A stretch of 64,000 bases of DNA from Lachnospiraceae bacterium (lineage in GTDB: Bacteria; Bacillota; Clostridia; Lachnospirales; Lachnospiraceae): the NCBI GenBank assembly GCA_902363555.1, contig CABJAM010000002.1:372001-436000 (forward strand), in the 5' to 3' direction. The notes under the pieces were generated by a model. It was given only the letters and a program-made list of their open reading frames with translations, was not told where the DNA came from and searched no databases. Made by a program: the position numbers and the translations under genes. Below are positions 26,793 through 33,950 of this stretch, one piece after another; positions within the stretch are counted from its first letter, which is position 1, and each line of letters starts with the position of its first letter.

Positions 26793-27353
26793 ATGATGAG
26801 TCTACAAGATTATATATCTGAAAAGCCGGTTATCCATACGGAACACCTTATATTAAGAGCTATGAATAAAAATGACATAGCTGATTTAAAAGAATGGATG
26901 AGTGACGTATCACTGTATGAATACTGGGGAAAACGTCCATCAAAAAGTGAGAAAAATCCAGAATTACTTTTTGAGAAGCTGGACAGACCTACAAAGAGCT
27001 TTCATTGGGGTATCGTCCGCAAACAAGACAATAAAGTGATTGGTGAAATGTGGGTGTATCTTATTGAAAATGACAGGATGGCGAAAGTAGCATTTCGTCT
27101 TTCCCATACATACCAAGGAAATGGACTGATGGCAGAAGCCTTGGAAAGCGTAGTGCAATTTTGTTTTGAAAACACAGAATTACAGCGACTGTGGAGTGAT
27201 GTGCACGTTTTAAATCACGCTTCATATAAAACAATGGAAAAAGTCGGTTTTAAACGAGAAGGACATATCAGAGAGGGGAAAATGGTAAACACATATTGTG
27301 ATTATTATTTATATGGAATATTGAAATCTGATATTTCAAATTTCATAAAATAA
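26793..27353 (+). CDS. GNAT family N-acetyltransferase (RimJ/RimL type)
   Basis: 186 residues. Typical N-terminus IHTEHLILRAMNKNDI; the acetyl-CoA-binding segment is degenerate (HTYQGNGLMAEAL, where R/QxxGxG is expected); it ends with NHASYKTMEKVGFKREG. Members acetylate ribosomal protein N-termini, amines or drugs; the substrate is unknown. In operon with the TrmO-like gene under a MerR-type promoter, which suggests a stress- or drug-responsive cassette. Confidence 0.9.
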   Translation: MMSLQDYISEKPVIHTEHLILRAMNKNDIADLKEWMSDVSLYEYWGKRPSKSEKNPELLFEKLDRPTKSFHWGIVRKQDNKVIGEMWVYLIENDRMAKVAFRLSHTYQGNGLMAEALESVVQFCFENTELQRLWSDVHVLNHASYKTMEKVGFKREGHIREGKMVNTYCDYYLYGILKSDISNFIK

Positions 27354-27390
27354 TATCAGCGGAAACCATCTTTGCAAAAATCAGAAAATA

Positions 27391-27417
27391 TTAGCACTCA
27401 CCTCTTGACAGTGCTAA
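27391..27417 (+). promoter_or_regulatory. CIRCE operator (HrcA binding site)
   Basis: TTAGCACTC-N9-CAGTGCTAA, matching the CIRCE consensus TTAGCACTC-N9-GAGTGCTAA at all but one position. It overlaps the -35 region of the hsp20 promoter. Confidence 0.93.
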
Positions 27418-27433
27418 CAATCTATGTTATATT
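27405..27433 (+). promoter_or_regulatory. hsp20 promoter
   Basis: TTGACA (27405-27410) and TATATT (27428-27433) with a 17-bp spacer. The -35 box lies inside CIRCE, so HrcA binding would block RNA polymerase. Confidence 0.88.
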
Positions 27434-27523
27434 ATCAATATAACAAATAGTACATGTGATTTATTCCAGAACCGGACAGGCTTCCGGTGGGAACACATTC
27501 ATAATAGATTAGGAGGAATCGAT

Positions 27524-27949
27524 ATGTTATCAAGAAATAATTATGGTTTAGATTTATTCAATGAGTTATTTAAAGATCCGTTTTTCCATACAAGCTACGC
27601 AGATGTGAAAGACAAACCTATGAGAACCGATATTTACGAAACAAATAGCGTGTACCTCCTGGAGATCGAATTACCGGGATTCTCCCGTGAGGACATTCAG
27701 GTCGAGCTGACAAAGGGTTATCTGACCATCACCGCCGCCCCGGCCAAAAAGCCGGACGACGTTGAAAAGCGCCAGATCGTCCATCAGGAACGTTACCACG
27801 GCTCCTACAAAAGAAGCTTTTATGTGGGTGATAAGCTCCGTCAGGAAGATATCAAGGCCGCCTTTGCCGATGGCATCTTAAAGCTTACCGTACCTAAAGA
27901 GGTTCCGAAAAAGCTGGATGAAACCCGGCGTTTTATCTCTATAGAGTAA
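27524..27949 (+). CDS. Small heat-shock protein Hsp20 (alpha-crystallin family)
   Basis: 141 residues. Alpha-crystallin domain from about residue 35 (MRTDIYETNSVYLLEIELPGFSREDI) to the conserved AAFADGILKLTVPKE near 125. ATP-independent holdase that binds unfolded proteins. Strong AGGAGGA ribosome site and a 90-base leader after the CIRCE-controlled promoter. HrcA control of an hsp20 gene is known in Clostridia. Confidence 0.95.
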   Translation: MLSRNNYGLDLFNELFKDPFFHTSYADVKDKPMRTDIYETNSVYLLEIELPGFSREDIQVELTKGYLTITAAPAKKPDDVEKRQIVHQERYHGSYKRSFYVGDKLRQEDIKAAFADGILKLTVPKEVPKKLDETRRFISIE

Positions 27950-28012
27950 TTGAATAAACGTACAGATTGCCTGAGACGTTACAAATTATCCTTCTCTTCT
28001 CCCCCTCTTCCC

Positions 28013-28046
28013 CGCACCGGATGCACTTTATCCGGTGCGTTTTTTA
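28013..28046 (+). terminator. Terminator of hsp20
   Basis: CGCACCGGAT and ATCCGGTGCG form a ten-bp stem followed by TTTTTT. Confidence 0.92.
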
Positions 28047-28061
28047 TTAAATCAAACAATT

Positions 28062-28140
28062 CGCGGCAAGCTACGGGAGTTTTGTTCCTTGCGACAGCCA
28101 CCAAGGTCAAGCAAGCTTGACTTTGGTTCCTTGTTCGCGG
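28062..28140. repeat. Palindromic intergenic element, copy 2
   Basis: Contains CGCGGCAAG, then GCGACAGCCACC and the palindrome CCAAGGTCAAGC-AA-GCTTGACTTTGG (28101-28126). Compared with the copies at 31294-31340 and 33050-33094, GTCAGGC/GCCTGAC has become GTCAAGC/GCTTGAC, a compensated change. Confidence 0.7.
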
Positions 28141-28146
28141 AAATCA

Positions 28147-28180
28147 AAATCACTTATCCGTTTTTTGCATAAGTGATTTT
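28147..28180. terminator. AT-rich hairpin
   Basis: AAAATCACTTAT pairs with ATAAGTGATTTT around a ten-base loop that holds six T. It could end transcription from either side. Confidence 0.5.
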
Positions 28181-28265
28181 AGAAGTTCCGGTTAAACTCG
28201 CCATTTATTAGCTATTTTTCACAGTTTCGGCCTTAAATTTTATACTCCGCAATGCAAAATCAACA

Positions 28266-28295
28266 TTAGACAATCCCACAAATCACAGGTATAAT
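28266..28295 (+). promoter_or_regulatory. Candidate promoter of the flavoprotein gene
   Basis: TTAGAC and TATAAT separated by 18 bp, 110 bp before the start codon. Confidence 0.5.
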
Positions 28296-28405
28296 AAAAG
28301 TATTCAATAAAAATCTTATATTGTGTAAGAAATTATAAACATTGACGGCATTGCCCGCCAAACCGGGGCTACTTCCCGGAATACATAACCTGAGGAGGAA
28401 AACGA

Positions 28406-29341
28406 ATGAAAATCTTAGGACTCTCAGCCGGAACTAAAAACGGCAGCAACGACGCTATGTGTAAGGAAGCCCTCATGGGTGCCCAGGAAATGGGTGCTGA
28501 AATCGAATTTATCCGCCTGCTCGATCTGGACATCAAGCATTGTACCGGATGTATCGCCTGTGTTAAGGCACTGATGAGCGGCCGTGGAAATCTCTGTGCA
28601 CTGAAGGATGATTTCAACTGGTTACTTGACAAAATGCTGGATGCTGACGGTATCGTCGTAGCAGACCCCATCTTTGAAAAAGGCGCTGCAGGTATTTTCC
28701 GTACCATCACTGACCGTTTCGGCCCCAGAATGGACCGCGGTAACAATATTATCGCCGGAAAGATTGCCGAAGCTACCGGCGGAAAAGCTCCGGACCCAAG
28801 AATTTTAAAAGACAAGGTGATTTCCTATATGGCCATCGGTGGTTCCGATTGGGGCACAAGAGTACAGTGTGACCATGCAATGCAGGCACTGACACCGATG
28901 TGGAAGGTTATTGATAATGAATGCTTCCAGTGGTCCAAATCCATCATCATGGAAGATGAAAAGCTGGCCCGCGCCCGCGAGATCGGCCGTAATATTGCCG
29001 AAGCTGCCAAGGATATTGAAAATGCTCAGTACAAAGGTGAAGAAGGCGTATGTCCGCACTGCCACAGCAGAAACTTCTTCCTCAGCAACGACTCCACACA
29101 TGCCATCTGCTGCCTGTGCGGTATCGAGGGCGACATTGTGATCGAAGATGGCAAGACCAAATTCGTATTCCCGGAAGAACAGCTCGGACATGCCCATGAC
29201 ACCCTTCCAGGAAAGTTCATCCACGGCGATGACATCAAGGAAAATGAGGGCAAACTGGCAGAGCTTCAGAAAACACAGGAATATAAAGACCGTGTTCAGA
29301 AGTATAAAGAGTTCATTCAGCCTTTAATGCCGGAGAAATAA
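28406..29341 (+). CDS. Iron-sulfur flavoprotein (NADPH-dependent FMN reductase fold) with C-terminal zinc ribbon
   Basis: 311 residues. Flavodoxin-like FMN-binding start KILGLSAGTKNGSND, then Cys46, Cys49, Cys52 and Cys64, the compact 4Fe-4S pattern of iron-sulfur flavoproteins. A C4 zinc-ribbon-like tail follows (CPHCHSRNFF...CCLCG), unusual for the family. Strong GAGGAGG ribosome site. The next gene encodes an EthD-like protein, and the two probably form an operon. Iron-sulfur flavoproteins reduce quinones, nitro or related compounds in anaerobes; the actual substrate is unknown. Confidence 0.85.
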   Translation: MKILGLSAGTKNGSNDAMCKEALMGAQEMGAEIEFIRLLDLDIKHCTGCIACVKALMSGRGNLCALKDDFNWLLDKMLDADGIVVADPIFEKGAAGIFRTITDRFGPRMDRGNNIIAGKIAEATGGKAPDPRILKDKVISYMAIGGSDWGTRVQCDHAMQALTPMWKVIDNECFQWSKSIIMEDEKLARAREIGRNIAEAAKDIENAQYKGEEGVCPHCHSRNFFLSNDSTHAICCLCGIEGDIVIEDGKTKFVFPEEQLGHAHDTLPGKFIHGDDIKENEGKLAELQKTQEYKDRVQKYKEFIQPLMPEK

Positions 29342-29392
29342 AACATAACGGATCAGCCGTTTAGAGAAGCTGAACTGTTATACCGAATGTGT

Positions 29393-29423
29393 AGATGCGG
29401 CATCGCCTGATGGTGTCGCATCT
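29393..29423 (+). other. Intergenic hairpin between flavoprotein and EthD-like genes
   Basis: AGATGCG and CGCATCT form a stem with further partial pairing inside. No T-run follows, so it more likely tunes mRNA stability within the operon than ends it. Confidence 0.5.
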
Positions 29424-29459
29424 TAATTAAAATATGAAAATGCCGAAGGAGAGATTATC

Positions 29460-30296
29460 ATGTGCGCTGAATTCAGACCGATGAGAAGTTTGATCTACGT
29501 TGATTGCGTAAAAGAACAGTACCGCGTTAAATTAAGACATTGGCTTTACAAATATCATGTTCCCGATAGCATCGCTCATTTCGAGCCTTACTGCACAAAG
29601 TACTGCTTCTATCCGTCGCTTCCGTCACCGACGGACCCGGACAGATTCGGTGTGGCCCGTATGCAGCTTACCGAGCACTATTGGCTGATCAATGAATTGC
29701 TGCCGGAGTACAAGAGTAAAACCATTACCGAGTACTTCCCCACAGACGTTTTAAAATGGCAGGGCATGATTCCGGATACTACCGAAGAAACCGTATTTGT
29801 TGACGGCGATGACGCCAGAAGCTCAGGCCGCGGCGGCGAAGGCCATCCGTTCATCTTTGCATTTGTTCCAATCTGCTTCGAAGATGATATTAAGGGTGCC
29901 GGCCGCACCATCGAGGACGGACCAAATTACCGCTGGCAGTTTATGCTCTCCTACCCGGATGGCGTATCCCAGGAGGATGGCGACAAATGGTTTTATGAGG
30001 AGCTGGTTCCGGCATTTAAGGATAAACCGGAAGTAACCCGTATGCTCTCCTCCAAGATCATGCAGGATGTCAATGGCTGCCCGTTCAACAGAGTCGTTGA
30101 AATCTGGTTTGAAGGTCCGGATCAGTGGAACAAGGTTATCAGCGAGGTTGAAGCCTCCATTAAGAAACCGGAATGGGCCATGACCGATGCCTTCCCATAT
30201 TTACCTGGTTATACCAAGTTCGTCAGCATCTTCCTTTCCGACTATGCTGAAAGCAATAACCTGGCACAGTACCGCGGATATATTGCAATGAGATAG
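29460..30296 (+). CDS. EthD-like double ferredoxin-fold protein
   Basis: 278 residues. The second half has GDKWFYEELVPAFKDKPEVTRM and FNRVVEIWFEGPDQW, which resemble the EthD dimeric alpha-beta barrel pattern. The first half (MRSLIYVDCVKEQYRVKLRHWL) looks like a second, diverged copy. No signal peptide. GGAGAG upstream. It follows an iron-sulfur flavoprotein gene by 118 bp. EthD-like folds bind hydrophobic or aromatic compounds in degradation pathways; a joint reductive pathway with the flavoprotein is inference. Confidence 0.6.
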   Translation: MCAEFRPMRSLIYVDCVKEQYRVKLRHWLYKYHVPDSIAHFEPYCTKYCFYPSLPSPTDPDRFGVARMQLTEHYWLINELLPEYKSKTITEYFPTDVLKWQGMIPDTTEETVFVDGDDARSSGRGGEGHPFIFAFVPICFEDDIKGAGRTIEDGPNYRWQFMLSYPDGVSQEDGDKWFYEELVPAFKDKPEVTRMLSSKIMQDVNGCPFNRVVEIWFEGPDQWNKVISEVEASIKKPEWAMTDAFPYLPGYTKFVSIFLSDYAESNNLAQYRGYIAMR

Positions 30297-30342
30297 CAAT
30301 AATAAATCGCAGCAGTTCAGACAAATGAACTGTTATAATAAA

Positions 30343-30388
30343 ACCGACGGCCAAACTCCTGTTACTTCACAGGTTTTCGGCCGCCGGT
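30343..30388. terminator. Bidirectional terminator between convergent genes
   Basis: ACCGACGGCC and GGCCGCCGGT close a long stem with an internal CTGT/ACAG pair; T-rich sequence follows on both strands. It serves the EthD-like gene (+) and the alarmone synthetase gene (-). Confidence 0.8.
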
Positions 30389-30393
30389 ATTCT

Positions 30394-31242
30394 TTATTTT
30401 TCGTTATTTTCAATGACCTCCGGGGTGATTTCCCGGACACTGATGCTTTCCTCAATATAAACGCCAAACATTTCCTCGATCGTTTCTTCTTTATATGCCG
30501 TATCTTTATAAATATCACAGGAGTCACTGACACCGGCAAAGCTTTCCGTAACCTCCGGAACTTTGTAGTTTTGTATTTCCTCGTTGAGCGCCAGCATTTT
30601 CCTGTCCAGAAATGCTGTGATGTCTGCACATTCCTTTAATTCCCTGCGGATATGCTCCGGCGCATTGCCGTCAAACTTATAATACATCTTATGCTCCAGG
30701 CTGGCCCAGAAGTCCATGGCAATGGTACGGATCTGTATCTCCACCTTTGTAAACACGACCTGCTGTGACAGATACACCGGCACCGACACGATCATATGGT
30801 AGCTCATATAGCCATTTTCCTTAGGATGGGCGATATAATCCTTGACCTTGAGTACTTTTACATCATTCTGGCTGGCGATCAGCTCGGCGATCGTATAAAT
30901 ATCCGTCGTAAATGAGCAAATGATCCTTATCCCTGCAATGTCATTGATATAGCGGACCACATTGCCAATGAGAGGGTCACGGTGATTGACCTTCAGCTTG
31001 CGCATAATACTCTGCGGTGATTTGATCCGTGAGCTTATATGTTCAATCGGTGTGTACCCAAACCGCAGCACAAACTCTTTATTCAGCACCGTGATCTTGG
31101 CATTGATCACCTCCAGGGCCGATTCATACAAAAGCAGCATCCGTTTCCAGGAAAGAGCTTCCATCCGCATCCCCGGAAGGGCCATATTTATATTGGGTTC
31201 ATCATTTACTTCATCTCTGTCATCCAAAATATCCCCGTTCAT
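30394..31242 (-). CDS. Small alarmone synthetase (RelA/SpoT synthetase domain)
   Basis: 282 residues with only the (p)ppGpp synthetase domain, no HD hydrolase and no TGS/ACT. Motifs: IAGIRIICSF, KDYIAHPKENGYMSYH and VEIQIRTIAMDFWASLEHKMYY, as in RelP/RelQ enzymes that transfer pyrophosphate from ATP to GDP/GTP. Start MNGDIL chosen for GGAGGTTAAA. The acidic C-terminal tail of about 60 residues is longer than in RelQ. A palindromic element lies in its upstream region. Confidence 0.9.
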   Translation of the reverse strand: MNGDILDDRDEVNDEPNINMALPGMRMEALSWKRMLLLYESALEVINAKITVLNKEFVLRFGYTPIEHISSRIKSPQSIMRKLKVNHRDPLIGNVVRYINDIAGIRIICSFTTDIYTIAELIASQNDVKVLKVKDYIAHPKENGYMSYHMIVSVPVYLSQQVVFTKVEIQIRTIAMDFWASLEHKMYYKFDGNAPEHIRRELKECADITAFLDRKMLALNEEIQNYKVPEVTESFAGVSDSCDIYKDTAYKEETIEEMFGVYIEESISVREITPEVIENNEK

Positions 31243-31293
31243 TTTAACCTCCAAAAATTCACAACTGTTCATCAGCAGCATATTTTCCGTAAG

Positions 31294-31340
31294 CAGCGAG
31301 CCAAAGTCAGGCTTGCCTGACCCTGGCGACTGCCACGTGG
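31294..31340. repeat. Palindromic intergenic element, copy 3
   Basis: In reverse orientation to the copy at 33050-33094: AGCGAGCCAAAGTCAGGC-TT-GCCTGACCCTGGCGACTGCC. Palindrome 31306-31321. A second short dyad, GGGTCAAAGACCC, follows at 31340-31352. Confidence 0.75.
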
Positions 31341-31432
31341 GTCAAAGACCCCATAGCCTGCTACGTCATATTTATTATTGTAACATATTTTTAAAGGTAA
31401 AATATGGATTTTATAGGATTTTAATAATAATT

Positions 31433-32836
31433 TCAGGCTTCTTCAAACTGATCTTTGCCGACAAAGCAAAGCGGGCACTCATAGTCGTCCGGAAGGTCTT
31501 CCCACTTTGTTCCCGGTGCAATTCCGTGTTCCGGATCTCCCTCTGCTTCATCATAAACATAACCACAAACCTGGCAAACATATTTTTTCATAGCTGATAT
31601 CTCCTTTTCATTATTTGATTTTGTTTGAAATTCCGGCAATACCGATGCCGCGATGGCATCTGCAAGCTGATCCATTGTAATTTCCTGCTCTGGCTTGAGG
31701 GCGGATTTTAACGTCAGCTCCTCATCCAGAATAGTATTATTTTTCAGTCCGGAAAGGATGTCCTTCATAAGTCTTCCTGAAGCGGGGCCCCAGGAGCCAT
31801 TCTGGATCACGGCAAATGTACGGTTTTGCAGATTATGCGCCGCGATCTCATGGAGCAGGTTTTCCATCGTACTGAAAATACCTCCGTTGTATGTTGAGGA
31901 TGCGAATACAATATGGCTGCAGCGGAAGGCTTCCGAAACAAGATAGGAAGGGTCGGTTTTGGATGTATCATAAACGGTAATATTTCTTATCCCTCTGTCC
32001 GCCAGCTTTCCTGCCAGAATATCCACTGCATTTTCAGTATTCCCATAAATGGAGCCATAAAACATAGTTACGGATTTTTCTTCCGGTGTATACGTGCTCC
32101 AGGCCTGGTATTTGTCCATAAGCCAGGAAATGTTTTCCCGCCAGATCAGACCGTGAAGCGGGCAGATCGTACGGATATCCAGAGCTGCGGCTTTTTTAAG
32201 CAGCGCCTGAACCTGTACGCCATATTTTCCCACAATATTCGTATAATATCTGCGGTAATCATCGGCCCAGTCCTTTTCCACGTCTACCTCGTCGGCATAC
32301 AGGTTTCCGCTGATCGCGCCAAAGGTACCGAAAGCATCGGCGGAAAAAAGGATGCCGTCTGTGCAATCCCAGGTCACCATGACCTCCGGCCAGTGGACCA
32401 TAGGCGCCATAATAAATGAAAGCGTGTGACGGCCGCTGTTAAAGGTGTCCATTTCTTTCACAAGCACAGCCCGGCTGTCAATGTCAAAATCATAAAACTG
32501 CTTGATCATGGCCATCGTCTTTGCGTTACATATGATTTTAAGCTGGGGATAGTTCAATACCAGCTCGTCCATAACGGCACAGTGATCCGGTTCCATATGA
32601 TTGACAACAAGGTAATCCAGCGCACGGCCATTAAGCACGGCACGTATATTTTCCAAAAACTGGCGGCTCACGGTTTTATCCACGGTATCCAAAAGCACCG
32701 TCTTTTCATCCATGAGCAGATAAGAGTTGTAGGACACACCTCTTGGTATGGGATATACATTTTCAAAAAGAGCAAGACGGCGGTCACTGGCGCCGACCCA
32801 GTAGAGATCATCACTGATCTGTTTAACATATTCCAT
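31433..32836 (-). CDS. Flavorubredoxin-type A-type flavoprotein (FprA) with C-terminal rubredoxin
   Basis: 467 residues in three domains. Metallo-beta-lactamase di-iron domain with the ligand motif HMEPDH; flavodoxin domain starting at TMFYGSIYGNTENAVD; rubredoxin with CQVCGYVYD and CPLC. These enzymes reduce O2 to water or NO to N2O and protect anaerobes from oxidative or nitrosative stress. Fusion with rubredoxin gives it its own electron donor site. The start MEYVKQ follows AAAGGAAGA. It stands alone, 190 bp upstream of the alarmone gene. Confidence 0.95.
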   Translation of the reverse strand: MEYVKQISDDLYWVGASDRRLALFENVYPIPRGVSYNSYLLMDEKTVLLDTVDKTVSRQFLENIRAVLNGRALDYLVVNHMEPDHCAVMDELVLNYPQLKIICNAKTMAMIKQFYDFDIDSRAVLVKEMDTFNSGRHTLSFIMAPMVHWPEVMVTWDCTDGILFSADAFGTFGAISGNLYADEVDVEKDWADDYRRYYTNIVGKYGVQVQALLKKAAALDIRTICPLHGLIWRENISWLMDKYQAWSTYTPEEKSVTMFYGSIYGNTENAVDILAGKLADRGIRNITVYDTSKTDPSYLVSEAFRCSHIVFASSTYNGGIFSTMENLLHEIAAHNLQNRTFAVIQNGSWGPASGRLMKDILSGLKNNTILDEELTLKSALKPEQEITMDQLADAIAASVLPEFQTKSNNEKEISAMKKYVCQVCGYVYDEAEGDPEHGIAPGTKWEDLPDDYECPLCFVGKDQFEEA

Positions 32837-33177
32837 TGTAATTCTTCCTTTCTGAACGGTTACATGTATAATGCGGGGCGGAAATATTTTTCCGTAACAC
32901 CGGTTGATCATAAAACAGTTATCATTACTAAAATCAGCTTACAAAGTTATTTTATACAATGAGAGCGCTCAGGTCAAGGCCTGAATGTATAAAAGAAAAA
33001 AATTATCGCTGCTATGCGCCATTAAATTAATATCATAAGTCAAACACCTCGCGGCAGCCGCCAGGGTCAGGCAAGCCTGACTTTGGCTCGTTGCACCCAA
33101 AATAAAGTGACTTTGTGAAGCCTCTGTGCTATGATAGTACCAACAGTAACATTTTTATGAAATGAGAGGTATGAATT
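32837..33177. other. Intergenic region between flavorubredoxin and zinc-ribbon genes
   Basis: No gene seen. It contains the flavorubredoxin leader, a palindromic element at 33050-33094, and a possible plus-strand promoter (GTGACT, 17 bp, TATGAT, ending at about 33136). Confidence 0.6.
33050..33094. repeat. Palindromic intergenic element, copy 4
   Basis: CGCGGCAGCCGCCAGG then GTCAGGC-AA-GCCTGAC (33066-33081) and TTTGGCTCGTTGC. Shares the whole core with the reverse-oriented copy at 31294-31340. Confidence 0.75.
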
Positions 33178-33858
33178 ATGGTATGTGAGTACTGCAACAG
33201 GGAAATTCCCGAGGGGTCCGTATTCTGCTATGCCTGCGGCCGAAAATTATCCGGCCATGAGCACAGACATACAGGTCTGAAAATTTATCACGGGATTATG
33301 CTCGCTTTATATGGAATCGCACTTTTGACCTGCTTTATTTGTAATCTGGCGGTGGGCCATACATTATCCTGGTTTTTTATCGTCCTATGTTCCATCGGCA
33401 TGGGCTTTTGTATAACCAATCTCCCGTTTATGCTGAAAAAGCATCGTCTTGTACTGTCCGCGGCATCGGTGACGGTTCTGCTGTATCTTTTGCTTTTTGT
33501 GTGCAATGCATACAGCCACGGACACTGGCTGCTCCGCTATGCTTACCCGATCGTCACATATCCGGTACTGCTCGTATGGATGATGATCCTCGTGGCAAAA
33601 ATCCGGGGTCTGAACGTCTTTTATAAGCTGGCGGTCATTTCCCTGATCTGCGCCATAGCAGCGGTCACGATCAGCTCATGGGTAAGCGTGATCCTTTACG
33701 GAAGTCCGAGAAGCTTTGGCTATTATTTTCTTACACAGTTTGGCCCCAGAGGGCATAGCTATACAGGAAACGCCTTTGTGGCAATCTTCTTTCTCGCCTG
33801 CTTTATCATTGGCCTCATTCTCGGCATGGTATTCCCCAATAAAGGCCGGCGCTCGTAA
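33178..33858 (+). CDS. Zinc-ribbon membrane protein
   Basis: 226 residues. N-terminal zinc ribbon CEYCNREIPEGSVFCYACGRKL, then about six membrane helices from residue 40 to the end. Ribosome site GAGAGG. Proteins of this plan are common and uncharacterised in Clostridia; no enzymatic motif is seen. Its own promoter and downstream hairpin suggest a single-gene unit. Confidence 0.82.
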   Translation: MVCEYCNREIPEGSVFCYACGRKLSGHEHRHTGLKIYHGIMLALYGIALLTCFICNLAVGHTLSWFFIVLCSIGMGFCITNLPFMLKKHRLVLSAASVTVLLYLLLFVCNAYSHGHWLLRYAYPIVTYPVLLVWMMILVAKIRGLNVFYKLAVISLICAIAAVTISSWVSVILYGSPRSFGYYFLTQFGPRGHSYTGNAFVAIFFLACFIIGLILGMVFPNKGRRS

Positions 33859-33889
33859 CTATTCATAGCTGGATACATTTATCATGGCA

Positions 33890-33929
33890 ATACCTTCATT
33901 TTTCTGGTAAAATGAAGGTATAAATTTTT
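33890..33929 (+). terminator. Terminator before the DUF4038-type gene
   Basis: ATACCTTCATTTT and AAAATGAAGGTAT form a 13-bp stem followed by AAATTTTTA. It ends the zinc-ribbon gene or regulates read-through into the next. Confidence 0.7.
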
Positions 33930-33950
33930 ACAAGGAGGTATACATATTCA

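Larger units (their letters stand above)
27950..28405. other. Non-coding stretch between hsp20 and the flavoprotein gene
   Basis: No gene seen. It holds the hsp20 terminator (28013-28046), a palindromic repeat element (28062-28140), an AT-rich hairpin (28147-28180) and a promoter (28266-28295). Confidence 0.7.

Noticed and set aside
32863..32885. GAACGGTTACATG half-site before the flavorubredoxin gene as another hairpin copy
   Set aside because: Only one arm is present, so it is not counted in the hairpin family.
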